From Brevibacterium rongguiense (GTDB lineage Bacteria > Actinomycetota > Actinomycetes > Actinomycetales > Brevibacteriaceae): 53,109 nucleotides of DNA. The stretch is taken from NCBI RefSeq assembly GCF_009857845.1, contig NZ_WWEQ01000018.1, positions 1 to 53,109 of the forward strand. Direction: 5' to 3'. The position numbers were made by a program, and so were the translations under genes. Of this stretch, positions 7,501 through 16,888 are shown piece by piece; within the stretch, counting starts at the first letter, position 1; every line of letters starts with the position of its first letter. The notes under the pieces are model-generated. The model was not told the origin of the DNA and searched no databases. It was given only the letters and a program-made list of their open reading frames with translations.

Positions 7501-10158
7501 ATGACGACCAATCTCACCCGGAGCGAGGCCCGCACCCGCTCCGACCTGCTCACCGTGGACCGCTACGAGGTCGACCTCGATATCAGCGGTGCGGAGGACC
7601 CGCAGGAGCGCACGTTCCGCTCGACCTCGACGGTCGTCTTCGAGGCGGCGGCCGCCGCCCCCACGTTCATCGACATCATCGCGGACTCCGTGTCCGCCAT
7701 CGACGTCAACGGCGGCGCACTCGACCCGGAGCGCGCGTTCGACGGGGCGCGCGTGCGCTTCGAGTCCCAGGCCGGGCGCAATACGGTGACCATCACCGCG
7801 CGGTGCGCCTACTCCCGCAGCGGCGAGGGGATGCACCGCTTCTTCGACCCGGCCGACGACCGGGTCTACCTCTACACCCAGTACGAGCCCACGGATGCGC
7901 GCCGCGTCTTCGCGAACTTCGACCAGCCCGACCTCAAGGCGAACTTCCAGTTCACCGTGACCGCGCCGGAGAGCTTCGTCGTGCTCACCAACACGGAGCC
8001 CGCCGAGCAGGCCACCACCGACTCCGGTGCGGTGGAGCGCCGCTTCGCCGCGACGAAGCGGCAGTCGAGCTACATCACGTGCGTGTGCGCGGGCCACTAC
8101 GCTCAGGCCCACGACGAGTACGTCGACGAGCACACCGGGCAGCGCATCCCCCTGGGCATGTACGCGCGGCAGTCGCTGGCCGAGCACATGGAGTCCGAGT
8201 CCGTCTTCGCCATCACCAAGCAGGGCCTCGACTTCTTCCACGCGAGCTTCGACTTCCCCTACCCGTGGGGCAAGTACGACCAGATCTTCGTCCCGGAGTA
8301 CAACCTGGGCGCGATGGAGAACCCCGGTCTCGTGACGTTCTCCGACACGTACCTCCACCGCGACGCCGTGACCCGCTCGGAGTACGAGCAGCGGGCGGAG
8401 GTCATCCTCCACGAGATGACGCACATGTGGTTCGGCGACCTCGTGACGATGAAGTGGTGGGACGACCTGTGGCTCAAGGAGTCGTTCGCCGACTACATGG
8501 CCACGCTCGCGCTGACGAACGCCACCGAGTTCTCCGACGGCTGGACGACGTTCGCGCTGCGGCGCAAGGACTGGGCCTACCGGCAGGACCAGTACCCCAC
8601 GACGCACCCGATCGTCGCCGACATCCCGGACGTCGAGGCCGCGCGCCTGAACTTTGACGGGATCACCTACGCCAAGGGCGCGGCGGTGCTCAAGCAGCTC
8701 GTGGCCTTCGTGGGCCTCGAGGCGTTCCTCGAGGGAGCGCGCGCCTACTTCCGCGCCCACGCCTATTCCGCCACCACCCTCGAGGACTTCCTCACCGCGC
8801 TCGAGGCCGCCGCTCCGGGCCGCGACGTCCACTCGTGGGCGGCGGCCTGGCTCCAGACCACGGGCATGTCCGAGCTTTCGCTCTCCGTCGAAGCCGCCGA
8901 GGGGCGGGTCGCCTCGGCGACGCTGCGCCAGCGCAACTCCGATGCCGGCGCCGAGGGCCCGGGCACCGTGCGGCCGCACGCCGTGCGCCTCGCCGCCTTC
9001 GAGCGCCACTCGGGCGGCGACCGCCGCGGCAGCTCGCGCCTCGTGCCCGCGGGCTCCTGGGCGCTGGAGCTGCGGGCTCCCGAGGAGCGCATCGACGTCC
9101 TCGACGGCGCTACGAGCCCGGATCTGCTGCTGCTCAACTACGGCGACGACGACTATGCGAAGGTGCGCCTGGACGAGCGCTCGACGCGCACCGCCCTGCG
9201 CTCCGTCACGCGGCTGGGCGACCCCATGGACCGCGCGGTCGTGTGGTCGGCGCTCAACAACGCGATGCGCGATGGCCTGCTGCCGGTGCGCGACTGGCTG
9301 GGCGCGTACTGCCGCTCGCTCGGGCGCGAGGAGCACGCCGGCATCGCGGTGACGCTGCGCAACCAGATGCTCACCGCGCTCGACCGCTGGACCGCGGCGC
9401 GCGAGCACGACGCCGCGCTCTCCGACGTGCTGGGGGCGGCACTCGATGCGCTGTCGACCGCCTCGCCGCACACGGACAACCAGCTCGACCTCGTGGAGAC
9501 GGTGCTCGCGCTCGTGCGGCGAACTGCCGCCTCGGAGTATGTGACCCCGGCTGTGACGGCCGCGCGGGCGTGGGCGACGAACCTTCTGCAGGTGCCGGCC
9601 GGCGAGACGTTCGACGACGAGGTCATCGACCTCACCGTCGACCGCGCGCTGCGCTGGAAGGCGCTCATCGCACTCGTGGCACTCGGCTGGGCGGACTACG
9701 ACGACATCGAGGCCGAGGCCACCGCGGACCGGACGGGCACCGGCGGGTTGCGCGCGCGCACCGCCCGCGCGGCCCGCCCCCTGCCGATTGTGAAGATGCG
9801 CGCCTGGACCGCCGCCACGGCCGATGAGACGCTGAGCAACGACGCGATCTCCGCCACGATCGCGGGCTTCACGACCCCCGCGGGCCTGCCCCTGACGGAG
9901 CCGTACGTGGAGACCTACTTCGACGAGCTGGCCGGGTACTGGACCGGCCGGTCCATGGAGATCGCCAAGCGCATCATCGTGGGGCTCTACCCCTCATGGT
10001 CGCTGCGCGGGGACCGCGTGCTCGAGCTCACCGATGCGTGGCTCTCCGAGCACGCGGACGCGCCTGCGGCCCAGCGCCGGCTGCTGCTCGAGCAGCGCGA
10101 CGAGCTCGCGCGCTCCCTGCGCCTGCGCGCGGCGGGCGAGCGGAGCCACCGGCACTGA
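7501..10158 (+). CDS. pepN: Aminopeptidase N (M1 zinc metallopeptidase)
   Basis: This 885-residue protein is close to the usual actinobacterial PepN length. The substrate-binding GAMEN is at residues 270-274, the zinc ligands HEMTH at 304-308, and the third ligand Glu lies 19 residues on at about 327 (WLKESFADYMA). The enzyme removes N-terminal residues from peptides, with a preference that varies among M1 enzymes. There is no signal peptide, so it is cytosolic. The ATG at 7501 has a perfect AGGAGG four bases upstream, which fixes the start. The C-terminal helical domain (WSLRGDRVLELTDAWL) is complete. It is divergent from the FUSC gene. Confidence 0.95.
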   Translation: MTTNLTRSEARTRSDLLTVDRYEVDLDISGAEDPQERTFRSTSTVVFEAAAAAPTFIDIIADSVSAIDVNGGALDPERAFDGARVRFESQAGRNTVTITARCAYSRSGEGMHRFFDPADDRVYLYTQYEPTDARRVFANFDQPDLKANFQFTVTAPESFVVLTNTEPAEQATTDSGAVERRFAATKRQSSYITCVCAGHYAQAHDEYVDEHTGQRIPLGMYARQSLAEHMESESVFAITKQGLDFFHASFDFPYPWGKYDQIFVPEYNLGAMENPGLVTFSDTYLHRDAVTRSEYEQRAEVILHEMTHMWFGDLVTMKWWDDLWLKESFADYMATLALTNATEFSDGWTTFALRRKDWAYRQDQYPTTHPIVADIPDVEAARLNFDGITYAKGAAVLKQLVAFVGLEAFLEGARAYFRAHAYSATTLEDFLTALEAAAPGRDVHSWAAAWLQTTGMSELSLSVEAAEGRVASATLRQRNSDAGAEGPGTVRPHAVRLAAFERHSGGDRRGSSRLVPAGSWALELRAPEERIDVLDGATSPDLLLLNYGDDDYAKVRLDERSTRTALRSVTRLGDPMDRAVVWSALNNAMRDGLLPVRDWLGAYCRSLGREEHAGIAVTLRNQMLTALDRWTAAREHDAALSDVLGAALDALSTASPHTDNQLDLVETVLALVRRTAASEYVTPAVTAARAWATNLLQVPAGETFDDEVIDLTVDRALRWKALIALVALGWADYDDIEAEATADRTGTGGLRARTARAARPLPIVKMRAWTAATADETLSNDAISATIAGFTTPAGLPLTEPYVETYFDELAGYWTGRSMEIAKRIIVGLYPSWSLRGDRVLELTDAWLSEHADAPAAQRRLLLEQRDELARSLRLRAAGERSHRH

Positions 10159-10167
10159 GGCCAGGGA

Positions 10168-10192
10168 GCGGGGCGGCCGCGGCACGCCCCGC
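10168..10192. terminator. Hairpin after pepN
   Basis: GCGGGGC at 10168-10174 pairs with GCCCCGC at 10186-10192 across an 11-base loop, just after the pepN stop and between convergent genes. No U-tract is present. Confidence 0.45.
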
Positions 10193-10267
10193 GAACGGCC
10201 GAGCCGCGGTGGCCGGGGCGCCGCGCTCCGATCGCCGCGTGCGCGCCTCGGCTCCCGCTCCGGAGCC

Positions 10268-11350
10268 TCAGCCCCTGAGCTCCCCGGCGAGCAGCTCGAG
10301 CGTGCGCACCCGGGCCTGCGCGCGCTCGTAGGGCTCGTCCGGGTAGGCACCGGCGACCGGGTGGATCATGACCTCGTCCACCTGGAAGCGGTGCGCCGTC
10401 TGCCGGATCTGCTCCGCGGCCGCCGCGGCGTCGCCGATCACCCACGAGTCGCGCAGCGCGTCCGCCACGCGGCGGTGGCCATCCGTCATCTTCGCCGCGA
10501 CATCGTCGCCGGCCAGCGGCACCGAGGTCATGGGCGCACCCACCCGCAGGTTGGCCATCGAGTACAGGTACGGCTCGGCAAGGGCATCGGCCTCGCGCTG
10601 CGTGTCCGCGACGACCGCGTTGAGCGTGAGGAACGTCCTGGGCTCGGAGCCGAACTGGCTGGGCCGGAACGATTCGCGGTAGAGGTTGAGCGCCGCCTCG
10701 GTGCCGCGCCCGGCGAAGTGGTGGGCGAAGACGTAGGGCAGGCCAAGCGCGGCCGCGAGCTGCGCGGAGTAGCCGCTCGAGCCCAGCAGCCAGACCTGCG
10801 GTGCGACGCGAAGGCTGGGCGTCGCGCGCAGGACGTGCTCCTTGCCGCCGTGCAGCGGGACGCTGGCGCCGTCGGGGCCCAGGAGGGCCAGGATGTCCAT
10901 GATGTGCTGGGGGAACTGCTCGACGGGATCGATGCGATTGCCCTCGGCATCGACCATGTGCCCGTCGCCCAGGTGGCCGCGCATGGCCGCCGAGGTGATG
11001 GGGTCGGTGCCCGGCGCGCGCCCGATGCCCAGGTCGATGCGGTCGCCGTAGACCGCGGCCAGCAGCGAGAACTGCTCGGCGACGGCCAAGGGAGCGTGAT
11101 TGGGCAGCATCACGCCGCCCGAGCCCAGGCGGATGCGCTCAGTGCCCTGGCCCAGGTACATGAGCTCGACGCCCGGGGTGGTCGAGGCGACGGAGGGCAT
11201 GTTGTGGTGCTCGGCGACCCAGTAGCGGGTGAACCCCAGGGCGTCCGCGCGGGCCACGAGCTCCCGCGAGGCGGCGAGCGCCTGGCCGGTTGTCTGCTCG
11301 CCGCGCACGGGGATGAGGTCGAGGACGGAGAGTGCGATTTCAGTGCTCAT
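10268..11350 (-). CDS. LLM-class (luciferase-like) flavin oxidoreductase
   Basis: This 360-residue TIM-barrel protein begins MSTEIALSVLDLIPVRGEQ. FTRYWVAEHHNMPSVASTTPGVEL is the conserved AEHH region, followed by IRLGSGGVMLPNHAPLAVAEQF and DRIDLGIGRAPGTDP; these match the LLM subgroup often named YhbW/MsnO8. Such enzymes use reduced FMN to oxygenate or reduce small molecules, and the substrate cannot be read from sequence. The protein appears complete and cytosolic. It converges on pepN and is divergent from the broken symporter gene, with 119 bp between the starts. Confidence 0.85.
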   Translation of the reverse strand: MSTEIALSVLDLIPVRGEQTTGQALAASRELVARADALGFTRYWVAEHHNMPSVASTTPGVELMYLGQGTERIRLGSGGVMLPNHAPLAVAEQFSLLAAVYGDRIDLGIGRAPGTDPITSAAMRGHLGDGHMVDAEGNRIDPVEQFPQHIMDILALLGPDGASVPLHGGKEHVLRATPSLRVAPQVWLLGSSGYSAQLAAALGLPYVFAHHFAGRGTEAALNLYRESFRPSQFGSEPRTFLTLNAVVADTQREADALAEPYLYSMANLRVGAPMTSVPLAGDDVAAKMTDGHRRVADALRDSWVIGDAAAAAEQIRQTAHRFQVDEVMIHPVAGAYPDEPYERAQARVRTLELLAGELRG

Positions 11351-11469
11351 GCCGGGTCAACAACCGGTGCGCGGAGCGCATTCCGGCGGGCGCACCGCCG
11401 TCCTGCACCCGGCTTGCCACACAGTGAGACGCCATTCCGGATAATGGACCGCCGGTTTAGGGTGCCCCT

Positions 11470-12444
11470 ATGAGCGCTCCCTCCACACCCCAGCAGAAGG
11501 CCGAGGCCGAAACCGCCAGCGCCGCCCGCAGCGCGCGCATCGCCGTGACGATCTTCCCGATCCTCGTCATCCTCGGCGGGATCGTGGGCGTCGCGATGTC
11601 CGGCACGCTCAAGCCCCTGGCCCCGAGCGTGCCGTGGGGCCTGGGCGTCATCATGTTCCTCATGGGCATCACGCTCACGCTGGGCGACTTCACCCGCATC
11701 GCGAAGCGGCCGTGGGTGGTGCTGCTGGGCACCGTCGCCCAGTTCGTCATCATGCCGCTGGCGGGCTGAGCGATCGCGAAGGTCCTGGGCCTGTCCCCGG
11801 AGCTGGCGGCCGGCGTCATCCTCGTGGGCTGCGCGCCGGGCGGCACGGCGTCCAATGTCGTGACCTACCTGGCCAAGGGCGATGTGGCGCTGTCCGTCTC
11901 CGTCACGACGGTCTCGACGCTGCTGGCCCCGCTGCTCACACCCCTGCTCACCCTGTGGCTCGCCGGCCAGTACATGAATGTGAGCGCGAGCGCGATGATG
12001 CTCTCGATCGTGCAGACGGTGCTCGTGCCCGTCGTGGCCGGCATCATCGTGCGGGCGTTCTTCTCCAGGCTCGTGGATTACCTCAACCCGATTCTGCCGT
12101 GGCTGTCGGCGCTGGCGATCTCCTACATCGTCGCCGTGGTCGTCGCGGGCTCCGCGGGCAAGCTGCTCTCCGCGGGCGCGATCGTGCTGCTGGCGGTCAT
12201 CCTCCACAACTGCATCGGCCTGTCGCTGGGCTACGGGGCCGCGAAGGTCACCGGCCTCAACGCGGCCGAGCGCCGCGCCCTGTCGTTCGAGGTGGGCCTG
12301 CAGAACTCCGGACTGGCCGCCTCGCTGGCGACGAGCTACTTCTCACCGCTGGCCGCCCTGCCCGGCGCCGTCTTCTCCGTGTGGCACAACGTCTCCGGCG
12401 CGGTGCTCGCGGCGTTCTTCGCCCGCCGCCCGCTCAAGGACTGA
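11470..12444 (+). pseudogene. Bile-acid:sodium symporter (BASS) family gene with one in-frame TGA
   Basis: The frame from ATG 11470 to the stop at 12444 (325 codons, the normal family length) encodes a ten-helix BASS transporter but carries a TGA at 11767-11769. The first 99 codons end FVIMPLAG and translation resumes AIAKVLGLSPELAAGVILVG, with GCAPGGTASNVVTYLAKGD further on, the sodium-site signature. Family members usually have Trp (TGG) or another hydrophobic residue after LAG, so a single TGG-to-TGA change would explain the stop. No other damage is visible, and the rest keeps normal codon use. It could be a very recent nonsense mutation, a sequencing error, or a read-through site. The predicted function is sodium-coupled uptake of an organic anion. 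Confidence 0.85.
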
Positions 12445-12561
12445 GGCGAGCCGCCCGTCACCGCCCGCACTGCACCGGCGCGGGCCGCCGAGGCCCCAGC
12501 CGACTCCGGCCCCACCTGGGCGGTTGCCCCCTGGGTCCGGCCGGGCTACGGCCCCACGCGA

Positions 12562-12596
12562 ACGGCGGCCGCCCGGAAGAACCGGACGGCCGCCGT
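12562..12596. terminator. Strong bidirectional hairpin terminator
   Basis: ACGGCGGCCG at 12562-12571 pairs with CGGCCGCCGT at 12587-12596, extended by CCGG/CCGG around a five-base AAGAA loop with one internal mismatch. It lies between the convergent symporter and gabT genes. A second GC-rich inverted repeat follows at about 12601-12628. Confidence 0.75.
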
Positions 12597-12629
12597 GTGG
12601 CGCGCGGCCCCGCGGGCCGCTGCGGGGCC

Positions 12630-13997
12630 TCAGCCCTTGAGCGCCTCGTCGAATGCCTCTTCGATGACGTCGAAGGCCTCGTTCAGCAGCTCGTCGCCGA
12701 TGCTCAGCGGCGGCAGGAAGCGCAGCACGTTGTGGTACGTGCCGGTGACGAGCACGATCACGGCGTTCTTCGCGCAGTACTTCGCCACGGCGTCGGCGAG
12801 CTCGGAGTTCGGCTCGGTGGAGTCGGCCTTGATGAGCTCGACGGCCTGCATGGCACCGCGGCCACGCACATCGCCGATCTCCGGGTGCTGCGAGGCGATC
12901 TTCGCGACGCGGTCCTGGATGATCTCGCCGATCTGCTGGGCGCGCTCGAGCAGCCCGTCCTTCTCATAGGCCTCGATGGCCCCCACGGCCGCGGCAACCG
13001 CGGCGGGGTTGCCGCCGTAGGTGCCACCCAGGCCGCCGCCGTGGACGGAGTCCATGATCTCGGCGCGCCCGGTGACGGCCGACAGCGGCAGGCCGCCGGC
13101 GATGCCCTTGGCGGTCGTGATGAGGTCGGGGACGATGCCCTCCCACTCGCTGGCGAACATCTTGCCCGTGCGGCCGAACCCGGCCTGCACCTCGTCGGCG
13201 ATGAAGACGATCCCGTTCTTCTTCGCGTAGTCGACCATGGCCGGCAGGAAGCCCTCGGCCGGGACGATGAAGCCGCCCTCACCCTGGATGGGCTCGATGA
13301 CGATGGCCGCGACCTCGTCGGCGCCGATCTGCTTGTCGATGATGTTGATGGCGCGCGCCGCGGCGTCCTCACCGGAGAGCTTGGTGCCCGCGGCCATGTT
13401 GTCGCGGTACGGGTAGGACATGGGGACGCGGTAGACCTCGCCGGCGAAGGGGCCGAAGCCCTTCTTGTACGGGGCCACCTTGGCCGTCATGGCCATCGTG
13501 AGGTTCGTGCGGCCGTGGTAGGCGTGGTCGAAGACGACGACCGCGTTGCGCTTCGTGTACGAGCGCGCGATCTTCACGGCGTTCTCCACCGCCTCCGCGC
13601 CGGAGTTGAGCAGCACGGAGCGCTTCTCGTGGTCGCCGGGGGTCAGCCGGTTGAGCGATTCGGCCACGGAGACGTAGTTCTCGTACGGGCTGACCATGAA
13701 GCACGTGTGGGTGAAGGCGTCGAGCTGCTCCTTGGCCTGCTCGACGACGCGGGGATTGGCGTTGCCCACGGTCGTGACGGCGATGCCGGAGCCCAGGTCG
13801 ATGTGCTGGTTGCCGTCGATGTCCTTGAGCACGCCCCCGCCGGCGGCGACGATGTACGACGGGTGCGAGGACCCCACGCCCCCTGCGACGGCCTTCTTGC
13901 GGCGGGCCTCGATCTCCTGCGACTTGGGCCCCGGGATCTCGGTGGCGATCTTGCGTTCCTGCGGCAGCTCGGGGCCGCCCTTCTCCAGTGTGCTCAT
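12630..13997 (-). CDS. gabT: 4-aminobutyrate--2-oxoglutarate aminotransferase
   Basis: This is 455 residues from the ATG at 13997. It is a class III PLP aminotransferase: LLNSGAEAVENAVKIAR, then HAYHGRTNLTMAMT, EPIQGEGGFIVPAEGF, IADEVQAGFGRTGK, and the PLP lysine in LITTAKGIAGGLPLSAVTGR. GAEAVENAVK and the QAGFGRTGKMFA-E stretch fit GabT, which converts GABA to succinate semialdehyde; related enzymes act on 5-aminovalerate or the epsilon-amino group of lysine. The LysR gene is 72 bp upstream on the same strand, and a divergent dehydrogenase gene could oxidise the aldehyde product. The upstream in-frame start at 14060 is less likely because its added residues are Arg/Gly-rich. Confidence 0.85.
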   Translation of the reverse strand: MSTLEKGGPELPQERKIATEIPGPKSQEIEARRKKAVAGGVGSSHPSYIVAAGGGVLKDIDGNQHIDLGSGIAVTTVGNANPRVVEQAKEQLDAFTHTCFMVSPYENYVSVAESLNRLTPGDHEKRSVLLNSGAEAVENAVKIARSYTKRNAVVVFDHAYHGRTNLTMAMTAKVAPYKKGFGPFAGEVYRVPMSYPYRDNMAAGTKLSGEDAAARAINIIDKQIGADEVAAIVIEPIQGEGGFIVPAEGFLPAMVDYAKKNGIVFIADEVQAGFGRTGKMFASEWEGIVPDLITTAKGIAGGLPLSAVTGRAEIMDSVHGGGLGGTYGGNPAAVAAAVGAIEAYEKDGLLERAQQIGEIIQDRVAKIASQHPEIGDVRGRGAMQAVELIKADSTEPNSELADAVAKYCAKNAVIVLVTGTYHNVLRFLPPLSIGDELLNEAFDVIEEAFDEALKG

Positions 13998-14069
13998 GCG
14001 CCCCAGCCTAGTCCTCAGCCCGGACCCCCGCACTGAGCGTCCGTTCGATGGCCGGAGCACGACCGGGGC

Positions 14070-15320
14070 CTATGCGAAGACCTCCGCCAGCGCCTCGGCG
14101 ACCCGGGCCACGGCCGGCTGCTCGGCGGCCTGCGGCCGGGTCATGACGACAATGCGCCGGCCCCCGCACGCACTGCCGGGCACGATTCCCACGGTGGGCG
14201 GCGCCAACGACATCATGATGGGCGTCGCAAGGCTCACCCCCATGCCCTCGCCCACCATGGCGAGCGTGACCGCGGAGTCCGTGACGATGTGCGCCTCCCG
14301 CGGAGCGATGCCCAGCTCGGCGATGCCGAACCGCACGGCCCGCCCGAACGTCGAGGTGTTCGGCGGCAGGATCCACAGCTGGGCGGCGAGGTCCGCGACG
14401 CTCGCGCCGGCGGGCCGGTCGAGGGCGCTGGCTGCCGGGCCGGCCGCACCGCCGTCACGGGTCCGCCCGCGGCCGAGGCACGGGTCGGCTTCGCGCTCCG
14501 GCCCTGGTCCCGGGGCACGGGGGGCCGCCCCGGGGGGCCCCGGGCCTCCCGATACCCGGTCTGCCGGCTCGCCGGCTTCCCCGTGCGCGCGTGCTGCGCC
14601 GTGTCCGCCCGCCGCCAGTCGACCGGGGCGTGTCCGCTTGCCGACATCTGCCGGCGCGTGGGCATCGTCCTGCCCGTTTGCTCCCCCCGGCCCGTTCGCC
14701 TGTGCCGGGGGGCCCTCGAATCTGGTTGGCTGCGCCCAGGCACCCTCCGCGCTGGCCGCCCCCGGCTCCGGATCCGCGCCCGGCCCCGGGTCCGCCCGGG
14801 CTACGACGTGGAACCGCTCCTCGCACACGGTGCGCATGACGACGCCCCGCTGCGGTGCGAGCGGCGAGGACGGGTAGTCGACCCCGATGCCCAGGTCGAT
14901 GCGCCCGGTGAGCACCGCCTCCTGCATGTGCTCGACGTCGACCTCGCGGGCGCGCAGATCGATGCCGGCGGCGGCGATGAGGGAGTGGGCGCGGGCGAAG
15001 GCGACGACGGAGGCGGAGCCGAAGACCCCGAGCGTCACCTGGCTGCGCCCGCCGAGCGCTCCCCCGGCCACCGCCTCGGCGGCCCGGGACTCCGCCGCGA
15101 TGATCGCCTGGGCGCGCGGCAGGAGGGCGCGCCCCGCCTCGGTCAGGACGAGCCGCCGGCCCGCCGGCGCCAGGAGCGGGACGCGGACCACGCGCTGGAG
15201 CGCGCTCATGTGCTGACTGACCGCGCCAGTCGTGTAGCCCAGGCGGCGGGCTGCCGCGGTCATGGTGCCGAGCTCTGCGACGGCGGCGAACGTGCGCAAC
15301 TGGCCGAGGGTCCATGCCAT
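14070..15320 (-). CDS. LysR-family regulator with a large low-complexity insert
   Basis: This is 416 residues, against about 300 for the family. Residues 3-62 are the LysR helix-turn-helix (LGQLRTFAAVAELGTMTAAA, VSQHMSALQRVV). Residues 92-176 are the first part of the effector domain (VTLGVFGSASVVAFARAHS, RIDLGIGVDYPSS). Residues about 177-306 are Gly/Pro/Ala/Arg-rich with no folding pattern. The effector domain then resumes at SVADLAAQLWILPPNTSTFG and ends normally. A typical LysR has only about ten residues at this point, so roughly 120 are inserted in frame. It is divergent from the FAD-oxidase/ALDH pair, the expected target, with gabT downstream on the same strand. The start MAWTLGQL at 15320 matches the family N-terminus. 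Confidence 0.85.
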   Translation of the reverse strand: MAWTLGQLRTFAAVAELGTMTAAARRLGYTTGAVSQHMSALQRVVRVPLLAPAGRRLVLTEAGRALLPRAQAIIAAESRAAEAVAGGALGGRSQVTLGVFGSASVVAFARAHSLIAAAGIDLRAREVDVEHMQEAVLTGRIDLGIGVDYPSSPLAPQRGVVMRTVCEERFHVVARADPGPGADPEPGAASAEGAWAQPTRFEGPPAQANGPGGANGQDDAHAPADVGKRTRPGRLAAGGHGAARAHGEAGEPADRVSGGPGPPGAAPRAPGPGPEREADPCLGRGRTRDGGAAGPAASALDRPAGASVADLAAQLWILPPNTSTFGRAVRFGIAELGIAPREAHIVTDSAVTLAMVGEGMGVSLATPIMMSLAPPTVGIVPGSACGGRRIVVMTRPQAAEQPAVARVAEALAEVFA

Positions 15321-15670
15321 CGTGCGGCTCACGGTCGACACCCCTCCCGATCCGCGGCAGGCATCCTGGGCTCGCCCCGTCCGGCCGGAGCGAGCCCCGG
15401 TTTGCGACAACGAGACAATGACCAGGAACGACAGCGTTCGAGTGACGCAGAACACCCACATATTCGCTGACCGGAGCTGACCATATCTTCAGCATAGCTA
15501 AACGCGCGTGTCATGGCTTGTCGATTGACCGGGCAGCCCTGCCGGACCGACGATCGAGGCAGTGTCAACGACGACACCGCGCACCGCAGCCGCCTCCGAG
15601 CCGGCCCCGCGGGCGCATCGACCGCCCCGGCAGGGGCGCGCCCCACGGGGCGCAGGAAGGGACGGCACGC
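15321..15670. promoter_or_regulatory. Divergent LysR/FAD-oxidase control region
   Basis: This 350-bp gap contains no convincing gene. Around 15470-15505 are two direct GCTGACC repeats and a T-N11-A site (T-ATCTTCAGCAT-A) inside AGCT...AGCT arms, the form of a LysR binding site. AGGAAGG at about 15654-15660 is the ribosome-binding site for the ATG at 15671. The local A/T-rich patch (15450-15505) stands out from the surrounding GC-rich DNA. Confidence 0.45.
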
Positions 15671-16825
15671 ATGGTGCAGGCACCCCCGACGGCCAGCGTC
15701 GTCATCATCGGCGGCGGCATCATGGGCACGGCCGCCGCCTACGAGCTCGCCAAGGCCGGCGTCGAGGACGTCGTCGTCGTCGAGCGCTCCGACCTGGGCT
15801 CCGGCTCCACGTGCAAGGCCGCCGGCGGTCTGCGCAGCCAGTTCTCCGATGAGGTCAACATCGCCCTGGGGGCGCGCAGCCTCGAGACGTTCCGCCGCTT
15901 CCGGGAGGACTTCGACCAAGACCTCGACCTCGTGACCAGCGGCTACCTCTTCCTCATCGACAACGACGCGGATGCCGCCGCCTTCGAGGCCAACGTCGCA
16001 CTGCAGCGCTCGCTGGGCCAGAACTCGCGCATGCTCACCGTCGCAGAAGCCCACGACCTCTCCCCCGTCATCAGCACCGACGGCCTCGTGGCCGCCGCCT
16101 TCAACCCGGACGATGCGCACTGCACCCCCGAGGCGGCGGTCGCGGGATTCGCCCGGGCGGCCCGCCGCCTGGGAGTCACGTTCCTCACCCACACCGAGGT
16201 GACGGGGATCGACGTCGCGGGCGGCACCATCGCCGGCGTGCAGACGAGTGCCGGGCCGATCGCGGCCCCGACCGTCGTCTGCGCCGCCGGTGCGTGGTCG
16301 AAGGCCGTGGGACAGATGGCCGGGGTCGACCTGCCCGTCACCCCGCTGCGCCGCCAAATCATGGTGACCGAGCCGGTCGCCTTCGATGCGCGCCGCCTGC
16401 CGTTCACCATCGACTTCACCACCTCCTTCTACTTCCACTCCGAGGGCGACGGCCTGCTGCTGGGCGCCCCGGAGCAGGAGGACCTCTACGACTTCGACCT
16501 GCACACCGATCCGCGCTGGCTCGACCGGCTCTGCGACCTCATCGCACTGCGGGCGCCCGGCCTGGAGGACGTCTCCGTGCGCAAGGGCTGGGCCGGCCTC
16601 TACGAGCTGACCCCGGACCACAACGCGCTCATCGGGCGGGCCGCGGACGTCCCCGGCTTCATCTACGCGTGCGGGTTCTCCGGCCACGGCTTCCTCCAGG
16701 GGCCGGCGGTGGGCGAGGTGGTGCGCGACCTCTACCTGGACCGGACGCCTTTCGTCGACATCGGGGGCATGGGCGTCGAGCGCTTCGCCGCCGATGCCCT
16801 GCGCACCGAGCTCAACTTCGTGTAG
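15671..16825 (+). CDS. FAD-dependent amine/imino-acid oxidase (DAO superfamily)
   Basis: This 384-residue protein has a dinucleotide-binding motif at the N-terminus (VVIIGGGIMGTAAAYELAKAG, then DVVVVERSDLGSGSTCKAAG). The C-terminal DAO signature is LTPDHNALIGRAADVPGFIYACGFSGHGFLQGPAVGEVV. AAGGLRSQFSDEVNI is typical of the sarcosine oxidase beta / pipecolate oxidase branch. Such enzymes oxidise secondary amines or imino acids using FAD and pass electrons to oxygen or a quinone. The next gene, 63 bp downstream, is an ALDH7-type dehydrogenase. In Pseudomonas, a FAD oxidase (AmaA) and an ALDH7-type enzyme (AmaB) form the pipecolate-to-aminoadipate pathway, so L-pipecolate is a reasonable candidate substrate. 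The start is set by AGGAAGG upstream. Confidence 0.75.
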   Translation: MVQAPPTASVVIIGGGIMGTAAAYELAKAGVEDVVVVERSDLGSGSTCKAAGGLRSQFSDEVNIALGARSLETFRRFREDFDQDLDLVTSGYLFLIDNDADAAAFEANVALQRSLGQNSRMLTVAEAHDLSPVISTDGLVAAAFNPDDAHCTPEAAVAGFARAARRLGVTFLTHTEVTGIDVAGGTIAGVQTSAGPIAAPTVVCAAGAWSKAVGQMAGVDLPVTPLRRQIMVTEPVAFDARRLPFTIDFTTSFYFHSEGDGLLLGAPEQEDLYDFDLHTDPRWLDRLCDLIALRAPGLEDVSVRKGWAGLYELTPDHNALIGRAADVPGFIYACGFSGHGFLQGPAVGEVVRDLYLDRTPFVDIGGMGVERFAADALRTELNFV

Positions 16826-16888
16826 CCGCGAGGCTGCCGCTCGCCACCGACCATCCATCACAGCACCCGATCGCAAGGAGCACGACCC

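Noticed and set aside
7471-9471. Minus-strand 666-codon frame opposite pepN
   Set aside because: It is antisense to a well-conserved aminopeptidase, shows no motif and has the composition of a shadow frame.
12958-13005. Possible frameshift or repeat in gabT around the Ala-rich NPAAVAAAVGAIEAYE segment
   Set aside because: The frame is continuous and this Ala-rich helix is normal in class III aminotransferases.
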